From: an uncultured Clostridia bacterium
GTDB lineage: Bacteria > Bacillota > Clostridia > TANB77 > CAG-508
DNA length: 27,848 nucleotides
Direction of reading: 5' to 3'
Assembly: GCA_934178475.1 (NCBI GenBank)
Contig: CAKPQH010000015.1
Location: forward strand, 1-27,848
Under the pieces are notes generated by a model that did not search any database, was not told the origin of the DNA, and was given only the letters and a program-made list of their open reading frames with translations. The translations under genes and the position numbers were made by a program. Positions 1 to 7,420 of the stretch are shown in pieces (within the stretch, counting starts at the first letter, position 1; each line of letters starts with the position of its first letter).

Positions 1-63
1 TTTATATATCTTATATTATCAATAATTGGATGTTTTATAGGTAATAAAATAAAAAATAGTTAG
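1..63 (+). CDS. C-terminal end of a membrane protein (partial)
   Basis: Frame 1 is open from the window edge to a TAG at 61-63 and encodes about 20 residues: a hydrophobic run (FIYLILSIIGCFIG) followed by a short charged tail (NKIKNS). This looks like the last membrane span and cytoplasmic tail of an integral membrane protein. A strong terminator follows at 80-113, which supports this being a real gene end. The family cannot be told from so little sequence. Confidence 0.5.
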   Translation, partial: FIYLILSIIGCFIGNKIKNS

Positions 64-79
64 TCAAATTACAATTTCT

Positions 80-114
80 AGGACTGATAATATGTTGATA
101 TTATCAGTCTTTTG
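80..114 (+). terminator. Rho-independent terminator of the upstream gene
   Basis: A perfect 12-bp stem (GACTGATAATAT at 82-93, ATATTATCAGTC at 98-109) with a GTTG loop is followed by TTTT. It ends the transcript of the partial gene before it. The first ATG upstream of the zinc-ribbon gene, at 92, lies inside this hairpin, which argues that the real start of that gene is further down. Confidence 0.85.
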
Positions 115-169
115 TTATATAATAAGAGCAATTAATTACGTTTTTGTAGTATTAAAGGTGATGTTATAT

Positions 170-2743
170 ATGTCAGATAGATTAATCGATAATAAAGAAT
201 TAATGAAAGAATGGAATCAAGAAAAAAACATTTTATATAATCCAGCTGATTTGACTTCAGGTAGTAGTAAGAAAGTCTGGTGGAAATGTAAAAATGGTCA
301 TGAATGGGAAGCTGTAATTCATACTAGGGTTAAAGGTGTCGGATGTCCTTATTGCATGGGTAAAAAAGCAATTCAAGGAGTAAATGATTTTGCAACTTTG
401 TATCCAGAAATGTTAAAAGAATGGGATTATGAAGAAAACGATAAATTAGGTATTAAACCAAACGAATTATTAGTAGGTTCAATAAAAAAAGTATATTGGA
501 TATGTAGCAAAGGTCATAAATATGATAAAAGTATTTATGATAGATTACATGGTCGTGGAAATTGCCCATATTGTGGAAATAGAAAAGTTTTGCAGGGCTA
601 TAATGATTTAGCAACTACCAACCCTGAATTACTAAAAGATTGGGACTATGAAGAAAATGACAAATTAGGCATTAAACCAAATGAAATTACTAATGGTGGC
701 AAAAAAAAAGTATGGTGGAAATGTGAAAAAGGTCATAAATGGAATTCTATTATTAGAAGTAGAATCACAGGAAGTGGTTGCCCATACTGTTCAAATAATC
801 TTGTAAAAAAAGGCTATAATGATATAGCAACTACTAATCCCGAATTATTAGAAGAATGGGATTATGAAAAAAATGATAAATTAGGTATTTTTCCATCCAA
901 TCTAAGTCATGGATCTACAAAATTAGTGTGGTGGAAATGTAAAAAAGGTCATGAATATCAAATATCAGTAGCACAAAAAACAAATAGAAATGTTAATTGC
1001 CCTATTTGTGCTAATCAGCAATTATTAAAAGGCTATAATGATTTTGCAACCAAACACCCAGAATTATTAAAAGAATGGAACTATGAAAAAAATGATAAGC
1101 TTGATATAAAACCAGATGAAATTATTTTAGGTGGTAAAGTCAAATTTTGGTGGAAATGTGAAAAAGGTCATGAATGGCAATCTAGTATACCAGCAAGAAT
1201 AAGAAATGATAAGCTTTATAATCGTTGCCCTATTTGCTCTAGTTATTTAAGAACATCCATACCTGAAAAGATTATTTTTTACTATGTTCATAAAAAATTT
1301 TCTAAAACTATAGCAAATTATAAACCTGAATGGTTAAAACCAAAAGAAATAGATATTTTTATACCAGAGCTAAATGTTGGTATAGAGTATGATGGATACT
1401 ATTATCATAAAGACATAAAGCATGATATAGAAAAAGATGATTTATGCTCAAAAAACAATGTGAGAATAATTAGAATTAGAGAAAAGAAATCAAAACCTAT
1501 TAACTCAAGTGCTATCATATACAATATAAAAATAGATAATAACACAGATTATACATATGTAGAAGATGCTTTATCTTTCCTAAATAGTTATCTCAACATA
1601 GATTTAGACTTTGATATTAGGCGTGATTTAGATGATATTATTAAAATGATTAACTTTATGGAAAAAGAGAACTGTATATCAAAAACAAATCCAGAGGTTT
1701 TACAAGAATGGAATTACGAAAAAAATGATAAACTAGGAATTACTCCAGATAATATAAGTAGTGGAAGTGCATTAAAAATATGGTGGAAATGTGAAAAAGG
1801 TCATAACTATCAAGCTATTGTTTCAAACAAAGTAAATCAACAAACCAAATGTCCATATTGTGCCAATAAGAAGATTATCATAGGATTTAATGATTTGGCA
1901 ACAACTAATCCTGAATTATTAGAAGAATGGGACTATGAAAAAAATGATAAGTTAGGAATCAAACCAGAAAATGTTGTTCTCAATTCAACTAAAATAATTC
2001 ATTGGAAATGTAAGAATGGTCATGAATGGACAACAACATTAAACAATAGAGCTAGAGGTTCTAATTGTCCGTACTGCTCTGGAAGATATGCTATAAGTGG
2101 AGAGAATGATATTGCTACATTATTTCCAGAATTATTAAAAGAATGGGATTACGAAAAAAACGACCAATTAGGAATTAAACCACAGAATGTAAAGAAAAAT
2201 ACAGATAAAAAAGTCTGGTGGAAATGCGAAAAAGGTCATGAATATAAATCTTCAATTGTTAATAGAACAAAATCAAAAGGAACTTGTTGCCCATATTGTT
2301 CTGGAAATAAAGTTCTTAAAGGATTTAATGATATAGCATCAACAAATCCAGAATTATTGAAAGAATGGGATTATAGTAAGAATACCATTAAACCTGATGA
2401 AGTAACTAAAGGAACTCATAAAAAAATCTGGTGGATTTGTAGTAACAATCATAGCTATGAAGCTACTATTCCAGCTCGAAGACGTGGTACAGGATGTCCG
2501 TATTGTTCTGGAAACAAGATATTAGTTGGTTTTAATGATTTAGCAACGACGAATCCTGAATTATTGGAAAAATGGAATTATGAAAAGAATAATAAATTAG
2601 GAATTACGCCTAAATCAATTAGTAAAAGTTATAGTAAAAAAGTTTGGTGGAAATGCAAAAATGGTCATGAATATCAAAGACATGTTTATAACGAAAGAAA
2701 AGGCAGTGGCAGATGTCCTATTTGCAAAAAATTAAAACTATAA
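170..2743 (+). CDS. Ten-repeat zinc-ribbon protein with an embedded PD-(D/E)XK-type nuclease domain
   Basis: The protein is about 857 aa from the ATG at 170, which has the SD AAAGGTGAT just before it; the longer reading from 92 starts inside a terminator. It holds ten copies of a ~67-70 residue unit, [NP]ELLKEWDYEKNDKLGIKP then WWKCxxGHEW then CPYC or CPIC, matching the probable zinc-ribbon family (DUF4379-like). Each unit has a C-xx-GH and a CPxC half, enough to bind one Zn. Five units lie before and five after a domain at roughly residues 365-470. That domain reads EIDIFIPELNVGIEYDG followed by YYYH, as in DUF559/Vsr-like endonucleases; D395 and E406 are the likely metal ligands, and RIIRIRE follows. 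Inference: a DNA-binding nuclease, perhaps defensive or mobile, with repeats that contact DNA. It stands alone in its own transcript with a terminator behind it. The fold assignment is fairly sure; the biological role is unknown. Confidence 0.85.
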   Translation: MSDRLIDNKELMKEWNQEKNILYNPADLTSGSSKKVWWKCKNGHEWEAVIHTRVKGVGCPYCMGKKAIQGVNDFATLYPEMLKEWDYEENDKLGIKPNELLVGSIKKVYWICSKGHKYDKSIYDRLHGRGNCPYCGNRKVLQGYNDLATTNPELLKDWDYEENDKLGIKPNEITNGGKKKVWWKCEKGHKWNSIIRSRITGSGCPYCSNNLVKKGYNDIATTNPELLEEWDYEKNDKLGIFPSNLSHGSTKLVWWKCKKGHEYQISVAQKTNRNVNCPICANQQLLKGYNDFATKHPELLKEWNYEKNDKLDIKPDEIILGGKVKFWWKCEKGHEWQSSIPARIRNDKLYNRCPICSSYLRTSIPEKIIFYYVHKKFSKTIANYKPEWLKPKEIDIFIPELNVGIEYDGYYYHKDIKHDIEKDDLCSKNNVRIIRIREKKSKPINSSAIIYNIKIDNNTDYTYVEDALSFLNSYLNIDLDFDIRRDLDDIIKMINFMEKENCISKTNPEVLQEWNYEKNDKLGITPDNISSGSALKIWWKCEKGHNYQAIVSNKVNQQTKCPYCANKKIIIGFNDLATTNPELLEEWDYEKNDKLGIKPENVVLNSTKIIHWKCKNGHEWTTTLNNRARGSNCPYCSGRYAISGENDIATLFPELLKEWDYEKNDQLGIKPQNVKKNTDKKVWWKCEKGHEYKSSIVNRTKSKGTCCPYCSGNKVLKGFNDIASTNPELLKEWDYSKNTIKPDEVTKGTHKKIWWICSNNHSYEATIPARRRGTGCPYCSGNKILVGFNDLATTNPELLEKWNYEKNNKLGITPKSISKSYSKKVWWKCKNGHEYQRHVYNERKGSGRCPICKKLKL

Positions 2744-2749
2744 TTCAGT

Positions 2750-2790
2750 TATAGAGTGGTTTATAAAATATCACTCTATATTTTCTTCTT
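2750..2790 (+). terminator. Terminator of the zinc-ribbon nuclease gene
   Basis: A 9-bp stem (TATAGAGTG at 2750-2758, CACTCTATA at 2772-2780) is followed by TTTTCTTCTT. It starts seven bases after the stop codon. Confidence 0.8.
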
Positions 2791-2830
2791 AAATACTTGA
2801 TTTTTATAAAATAATTTGGTAATATATTTA

Positions 2831-2961
2831 TAACTTGAATGACTATTTAGTCATTCGTCAAGAGAGCTAACGAGTTGTAAATGTCTACGTCGTTGGCACC
2901 AAACACGAAATATGAAATAAAAAGAACGTAATTCACTTATAGCAAGGGTTATGTTTTTTTT
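2831..2961 (+). ncRNA. Candidate structured small RNA of unknown class
   Basis: This non-coding stretch is less AT-rich than its surroundings and contains, in order, a perfect 20-bp palindrome at 2837-2856 (GAATGACTA, TT, TAGTCATTC), a possible 7-bp stem CTAACGA/TCGTTGG (about 2867-2873 with 2890-2896), and a terminator-like hairpin (2925-2955) with an eight-T run. No ORF with a ribosome binding site covers it. The order of structures ending in a + strand terminator suggests an independent or 3'-derived small RNA. It did not match any riboswitch, T-box, 6S or tmRNA consensus I could recall. The palindrome has only a two-base loop, so it could instead be a DNA operator. No clear promoter was found, so confidence is modest. 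Confidence 0.35.
2925..2961 (+). terminator. Terminator-like hairpin ending the candidate small RNA
   Basis: AACGTAATTC (2925-2934) pairs with GGGTTATGTT (2946-2955) when G-U pairs are allowed, and a run of eight T starts at 2954. It lies 180 bases past the previous gene's own terminator, so it appears to end a separate transcript. Confidence 0.55.
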
Positions 2962-3079
2962 ATTTTTTGATTTTATTAAAAGTAATGTAATTTTAATGCA
3001 ATTAGGTATTTATAGTAACAGAGAGAGCTTTATGATAAAGTGATTTTTATAAAAGAGAAGATTAATATTTACACTAATA
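2962..3079. other. AT-rich spacer, no feature seen
   Basis: Very AT-rich sequence with stops in all frames. I found no ribosome binding site, hairpin or promoter that I would defend here. Confidence 0.5.
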
Positions 3080-3136
3080 AAAAATAAAAAGCAATATAAA
3101 CGTTGAGATATCAATATTTATATTGCTTTTTATTAT
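3080..3136. terminator. Terminator, reverse strand (possibly bidirectional)
   Basis: GCAATATAAA (3091-3100) pairs with TTTATATTGC (3117-3126). T-rich tracts lie on both sides (AAAAATAAAAA before it, TTTTTATTATT after it). It sits just past the stop of the reverse-strand amine dehydrogenase gene, its most likely user. Confidence 0.75.
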
Positions 3137-3162
3137 TATTGAATTTTTTTAAAACATAAAAA

Positions 3163-4239
3163 TTATTTTATATATTCATTTAAAGGTTTTACTCTATAAT
3201 TTAATTCTCCAAATTTATCCGTTGTTACATAACCTGGAGTACTGTTTATTACATCAGGAATACGATTTACTATTGAAGCACAAGTTAATTCAACTGTAGC
3301 AGGTCTTGATACTACAATAGTTGTATCTGGTTCACCATAAACTGTCCATTCATTTTTATCAAAGTCTTCTTTAGAATATACTTTTCCAATACACTCTGTT
3401 TCAAGTGTAATTCCTTCTTTAGTAGTTGTAGTAACTACTGCACTCATACCTGTTGCATCTCCAGCTTTTACAGTCATTCCAAGTGTTGAAGAATATATAT
3501 CTTCTTTGTAAGTTTGAGGAACTGTTTTTTGTGTTTGATTTTCAACTGTTAGTCCTAATTTAGAACATAACCAACCATTTACGTTCCACATATAAGATGG
3601 TAAATATTTACCAGATTCAATAACTTTTTGTCTTTCTTCATCACTTATTTTATCTACTGAAGCAACTTGCTCATCAAATTCTTGCATTGTTAGACCAGAA
3701 CCATGAGCTTTAGCTAAAGCTATTCCATAATCTTCAACATTATAGCTTGAACTTCCTTTTATTTTTGTAATTTTATGTGTAGATCCTGCAATTGAACTAA
3801 TTAATTGTCCCCAATAAATATCTTGATATCCACTTCCTGTAATTGTACATCCTGTTTCTTTTGCAATATCATCTAATTTTTTTGTTATCGTTGGATTTGA
3901 ATTTGCAGGAAAAAAAGCTTCTTCACATGTAGTAATTGCATTTATTCCAAGTTTCGCACATAGCATTAAACTATTTTCTACATCTGCAATTAAACTCATT
4001 GTAGTAACTATAGCAATATCTGGTTTAACTTCATTAAGCATTTTTTCAGCATTTTCTAAAGAAGTTACAGTTACACCTTTGTTTTCTTCTCCCATTAATT
4101 CACCAATGTCTTTACCAACTACAGCAGGATTTACATCAATAGCGCCAACTACTTCAGCACCTTTTTCATAAACATAACGCATAGTATATATTGCCATTTT
4201 TCCTGTACCAAATTGTACAACTTTTACTTTTCTATCCAT
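3163..4239 (-). CDS. NAD(P)-dependent amine dehydrogenase, DapB / 2,4-diaminopentanoate dehydrogenase-like
   Basis: The product is 358 aa. The N-terminus (VKVVQFGTGKMAIYTMRYV) is a Rossmann nucleotide-binding loop as in dihydrodipicolinate reductase, followed by an acidic strand end (GAIDVNP) and a region common to 2,4-diaminopentanoate dehydrogenases (NAITTCEEAFFP at about 95-106; VNRIPDVINSTPGY near the C-terminus). In the ornithine-fermentation enzyme Ord I would expect a G-x-NPGF segment; here the place reads GSGYQDIYW, so the substrate may differ. None of the ornithine-pathway partners (ora, ort genes) is nearby and the gene is monocistronic. The start is set by AGGAGG six to seven bases upstream. 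Inference: reversible oxidative deamination of a small diamino or amino acid in the cytoplasm. Family fairly sure, substrate unknown. Confidence 0.65.
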   Translation of the reverse strand: MDRKVKVVQFGTGKMAIYTMRYVYEKGAEVVGAIDVNPAVVGKDIGELMGEENKGVTVTSLENAEKMLNEVKPDIAIVTTMSLIADVENSLMLCAKLGINAITTCEEAFFPANSNPTITKKLDDIAKETGCTITGSGYQDIYWGQLISSIAGSTHKITKIKGSSSYNVEDYGIALAKAHGSGLTMQEFDEQVASVDKISDEERQKVIESGKYLPSYMWNVNGWLCSKLGLTVENQTQKTVPQTYKEDIYSSTLGMTVKAGDATGMSAVVTTTTKEGITLETECIGKVYSKEDFDKNEWTVYGEPDTTIVVSRPATVELTCASIVNRIPDVINSTPGYVTTDKFGELNYRVKPLNEYIK

Positions 4240-4273
4240 AAAATTTTCCTCCTCTTTTGAATTTTATATTTAA

Positions 4274-4303
4274 ATTATATACCAAAAATTTAAATTTATA
4301 CAA
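4274..4303 (-). promoter_or_regulatory. Promoter of the amine dehydrogenase gene
   Basis: On the reverse strand, TTGTAT (4303-4298), an 18-base spacer and TATAAT (4279-4274), with TGG just before the -10 hexamer region. It lies 35 bases upstream of the start codon. Confidence 0.6.
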
Positions 4304-4412
4304 TAGAAATTTTAAATTTTTTAATTAATTTTAAAGATTGCAATATTGTTTGCATCATATGAGTAATTATAGGAAAAATGTTTTTTATATTATTAATAAA
4401 ATGTTTGTATTT

Positions 4413-4441
4413 TTGACTGATTTATGTAAATATGGTATAAT
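4413..4441 (+). promoter_or_regulatory. Near-consensus sigma-A promoter of the GC-outlier gene
   Basis: TTGACT (4413-4418), a 17-base spacer and TATAAT (4436-4441), with TGG before the -10. This is among the best vegetative promoters in the window. Confidence 0.8.
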
Positions 4442-4446
4442 ATAAA

Positions 4447-4516
4447 TGTAAACCATTTTTACAAAGATCCCCATGTTAGCATTTGCTTCATGATGATCTA
4501 CAACAAATAATTTTAA
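4447..4516 (+). promoter_or_regulatory. Structured 5' leader with two hairpins
   Basis: The leader starts with TGTAAA/TTTACA (4447-4452 with 4458-4463). A jointed hairpin spans 4465-4499, where AGATC, ATG and AGC pair in turn with GCT, CAT and GATCT across small internal loops. The SD AAGGAGG and the ATG at 4530 are left outside it. It may stabilise the mRNA or respond to a signal; no known riboswitch was recognised. Confidence 0.45.
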
Positions 4517-4529
4517 GGAGGATAAAAAA

Positions 4530-5261
4530 ATGGCTAACAAAACTATTTCAATGGATTCTTTAAAGGAAGGAGCTGTTCGGATTTATAATGGCATGATTGC
4601 TATTTATCCACAGTTCGCTCAGGAGGAGGCTCTCGATGTATCGGAACTTGTACCGAAGTTCAATGGTTGCTATGCAACGAATAACTCAACGGTTTGCTTT
4701 GTTTCCGACAATGAGGTTTTTGTTACTCCGTACACTCGTGTCACCATGAATTCTCTTCATGCTGCTAATTTCTGCGAGAAATATTTTTATGTTCCGTTTA
4801 GTAATGGAGATTATCCTAAGTATGAACGGACACAGTGGAATACTCTTCTCGAAGAAGCGCGTCGGTCTCATGCAAAGGATTTTGCTGATGATTGTAATAC
4901 TTATTGTGATGAACATCATATTGGTACAATCAAAGAAGAAACCCTTAAGAATTGTTTTATAATGCCTTCTACAGGCGTTAGGGTAAAGCATTTCTACTTT
5001 GAAAGTTGCTATTACCCAGCTATCAATAGTGAGGTTCTTGATAGTACTGCAGCTGACAGCATTGGTCACTTTTGCACTAATAATGGAAAAGTGGTATTTG
5101 TTTATCGCGATGGGAAAACATATGTAGCAAAGGGATACAAAATTCTTGAAGAATTGCGTGCTGCGGGTTACACAGAGAAAGGTTTATTTGTACCATTCTC
5201 AAATGGGGAACAGATTCAGGATTATGTTATGAGAGAACGTTGGGAATCCATAACAAAGTAA
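4530..5261 (+). CDS. Unknown protein with an internal two-fold repeat, base-composition outlier
   Basis: The product is 243 aa with no signal peptide or membrane span. It contains two copies of a ~65-residue unit: residues about 46-112 (ATNNSTVCFV ... YFYVPFSNGDY ... W) and about 175-240 (CTNNGKVVFV ... GLFVPFSNGEQ ... W). The shared core is TNN-x-x-V-x-FV, a later VPFSNG[DE], and a tryptophan soon after. Cysteines are frequent. Codon use is unlike the neighbours: line 4621-4680 is 29/60 G+C, with CGG, CTC and TCG codons that are rare elsewhere in the window. SD AAGGAGG and the ATG are well placed. It has its own promoter, leader and perfect terminator, so it is an independent unit, probably acquired horizontally. 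I do not recognise the family and assign no function. Confidence 0.8.
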   Translation: MANKTISMDSLKEGAVRIYNGMIAIYPQFAQEEALDVSELVPKFNGCYATNNSTVCFVSDNEVFVTPYTRVTMNSLHAANFCEKYFYVPFSNGDYPKYERTQWNTLLEEARRSHAKDFADDCNTYCDEHHIGTIKEETLKNCFIMPSTGVRVKHFYFESCYYPAINSEVLDSTAADSIGHFCTNNGKVVFVYRDGKTYVAKGYKILEELRAAGYTEKGLFVPFSNGEQIQDYVMRERWESITK

Positions 5262-5297
5262 GTTAGTTATCCAAGACATGCATTGCACGTTTTGGAG

Positions 5298-5330
5298 CAA
5301 AGGAGTCAACCTAAGTTGACTCCTTTGTTT
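5298..5330 (+). terminator. Terminator of the GC-outlier gene
   Basis: A perfect 13-bp stem (CAAAGGAGTCAAC at 5298-5310, GTTGACTCCTTTG at 5315-5327) with a CTAA loop is followed by TTT. There is no T-run on the reverse strand, so it serves only the forward gene. Confidence 0.85.
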
Positions 5331-5462
5331 GTATATAAGAAAAATAATACAAGTTAAAAAATTCTAAATTGTGTTATCTTTTAATATCATTTTAATATCA
5401 ATAGAAGAAATAATTATATTTATATATTAGTTCTATGTACATACAAATTTTTATATAAGTAT

Positions 5463-7187
5463 TTATTCAACAACAGGAGGTATGAAATTTTCTATAGCAT
5501 CCCTAAGTTTGGGATGATGAATAACAAAGTGGATTGAAGGACTTGTATCTTTAGAAATCATAATCCAATTATTTTCAAAAATTAGTATTTGTATGTTTTT
5601 AAATGCATGATAAGAATTAGTTATTAGTGAATAATTCTTGTTGTTTTTTTCATATTCTTTTGTTAGTTTTAAATGTTCCATATATTCTTCATAAGTATAA
5701 TAAATTTTATTTTCATAAAAGCTATCTGAAAAAGAAAGAGTTAATGGACTTGAGTCAAAATCTTCTTTTGAAATTTGAGTTATTTCATCATCAAATTTAT
5801 TAGTTTCCAAAATAGTGTCCATCATTTTTCTATTTTCTTGTACAGATTTCTTTATATTTTCGATATCTTCTGTAGGAATTCTATTATGTTTCAATATTTT
5901 AGAAAGTAATTCATCTGAAAGAGTGTGTATTGGAAGCGATGATAGAATTCTTCTACGATTTCCATTAAACTTAGCATATTGAGACATAAAAGCAGTAAAA
6001 GCATTTTTTGATTCTACTTTATAAATTTCCATAAGAGGATTAGCTTTTTTTAGTAAGCAATCTGCTTTAGTTTTATAATAATCAACATCAGCTTTAGAAT
6101 TTGTTAAATAATATTTTCCTTTATTATGATAACCATTAATACATTCACCTGTAAGAGCTGCTGTACCTGATACATAATTAAAATGACAATAAACAGAATC
6201 TTGGAATCCTTTTAGGTAATATGGAGAAACTTGTCCAGTCATATAAATTGGAATCCAACTCTCTAATCCTAACATCATTTCATTAAATGGTCTATCAAGA
6301 TTATGAATTATATTTAAGTGAAGTCCTTTTTTTAAAGTCATAGCAATAGCAAACATCCACTTTTTGCCAAAATCAATATCTTTTGCCATATCTTCCATTG
6401 GCATATCGCTACACATAAATACATTTTCAGTCGATTTTGAAAGAACAGTTGCCTTAAAGAAATCTAATTCACCTTTTTTCATTTCTTCAATTCCATAATA
6501 AGTTTTAGAACTAGGTTTATAAAATGGAACAAAAGGTACTTTCATCTCGTCAAAATGAATTGCTTTTATATATTCATTTAAATTAAAAGAATCTAAGTTT
6601 TTCAAAAAATCATTAATATAGTTAGGAGCAGGTGATGAGTTAGTTGAAAACCATTCAATTAAATTATTAAGGTAATTATTATCATTTAATTCTTCTATTG
6701 AACAATCAATAAGAAGAGAAATAGCTTGTTTATCATTTTCAGACTTATATTTTGTTACAATAAAGTTACATACAGTTTCAATGAAATCTTTAGGTTTTGA
6801 AGGGTTTATATTTCCAGTACGAATTTTAGAAAGAAAAGATGAATCATAACCAATAAATCTTGATAATTCAGCAATATTAATATTTAGAGTAGAAACTAGT
6901 TCGTTAAAATTTTTACTTAATTGCTCAAAATCAATAACAATATCATTTAATGTACTTGATAAAATATTATAAATAGAGTCTTTAGTTAAATCAAAATTTT
7001 TTTCACAACTAATTTTATATAGTCCATATGCTAGTTTTTCTAGCTGCTTACTTTTTATACGAGGAGTTCTTTCTCCGTTGCGATAGCGACTAATAACTGC
7101 TGAAGATAATCCAGAAGCAGTTGAAAGCTCTTGAGAAGAACAATCTAATTGTTCAATATATTTGTTTAATTGTTCACAAAAAAACAT
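5463..7187 (-). CDS. Large regulator with two N-terminal HTH (XRE-like) domains
   Basis: The product is 574 aa. Residues ~5-55 form a Cro/C1-type helix-turn-helix (SSQELSTASGLSSAVISRYRN, with GERTPR after it), and a second HTH lies near residues 95-140 (IAELSRFIGYDSSFLSKIRTG). The remaining ~430 residues are a cytoplasmic domain with no membrane span that I cannot assign; it is rich in aromatic residues and may be the effector-sensing part. SD GGAGG lies six bases before the ATG. It faces away from the sortase-substrate gene across a 233-bp intergenic region holding repeated TGGTAA boxes, so it may control that surface module and itself. This is inference from position only. Double-HTH regulators of this size recur in Clostridia, but I know no characterised member. 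Confidence 0.75.
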   Translation of the reverse strand: MFFCEQLNKYIEQLDCSSQELSTASGLSSAVISRYRNGERTPRIKSKQLEKLAYGLYKISCEKNFDLTKDSIYNILSSTLNDIVIDFEQLSKNFNELVSTLNINIAELSRFIGYDSSFLSKIRTGNINPSKPKDFIETVCNFIVTKYKSENDKQAISLLIDCSIEELNDNNYLNNLIEWFSTNSSPAPNYINDFLKNLDSFNLNEYIKAIHFDEMKVPFVPFYKPSSKTYYGIEEMKKGELDFFKATVLSKSTENVFMCSDMPMEDMAKDIDFGKKWMFAIAMTLKKGLHLNIIHNLDRPFNEMMLGLESWIPIYMTGQVSPYYLKGFQDSVYCHFNYVSGTAALTGECINGYHNKGKYYLTNSKADVDYYKTKADCLLKKANPLMEIYKVESKNAFTAFMSQYAKFNGNRRRILSSLPIHTLSDELLSKILKHNRIPTEDIENIKKSVQENRKMMDTILETNKFDDEITQISKEDFDSSPLTLSFSDSFYENKIYYTYEEYMEHLKLTKEYEKNNKNYSLITNSYHAFKNIQILIFENNWIMISKDTSPSIHFVIHHPKLRDAIENFIPPVVE

Positions 7188-7257
7188 AATAAACCTCCAT
7201 AGTTGATATATTATTTAATAACTATTATAACATAACATAAAATTTAAAAAAAATCAA

Positions 7258-7321
7258 TTACCAAATAAACACGGAAAAAATGGTAAAAAACTATTGCTAA
7301 AGAAATATAATATGGTAAAAT
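7258..7321 (+). promoter_or_regulatory. Candidate promoter with TGGTAA operator boxes for the surface module
   Basis: A candidate promoter is TTGCTA (7294-7299), a 16-base spacer and TAAAAT (7316-7321), preceded by TGG. ATGGTAAAA occurs at 7280-7288 and again at 7312-7320, 32 bases apart (about three helical turns), the second over the -10. An inverted copy, TTACCA, is at 7258-7263. This arrangement looks like binding sites for a dimeric regulator, perhaps the divergent HTH protein. Confidence 0.4.
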
Positions 7322-7420
7322 AAAAATGATTTTATTTATAGTAATCATAAAATTTATGTATTTTGTTTTAATATAAAAACATTACTAAATTATTAAAACA
7401 AATTAAGAAAGGAAGAAATA

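Noticed and set aside
92..169. Extra 26-residue hydrophobic N-terminus on the zinc-ribbon nuclease
   Set aside because: The upstream ATG lies within a perfect terminator hairpin without an SD; the ATG at 170 has AAAGGTGAT right before it.
2831..2961. T-box, purine, c-di-GMP or SAM riboswitch
   Set aside because: None of the consensus cores I know is present and no gene follows on the same strand within reach.
4686..5069. Reverse-strand 127-aa ORF inside the GC-outlier gene
   Set aside because: No ribosome binding site; it overlaps the repeats of a well-supported forward gene with promoter and terminator.
5370..5410. Direct repeat TTTTAATATCA in two adjacent copies
   Set aside because: Short and AT-rich; expected by chance in such sequence and not placed at a promoter I can identify.
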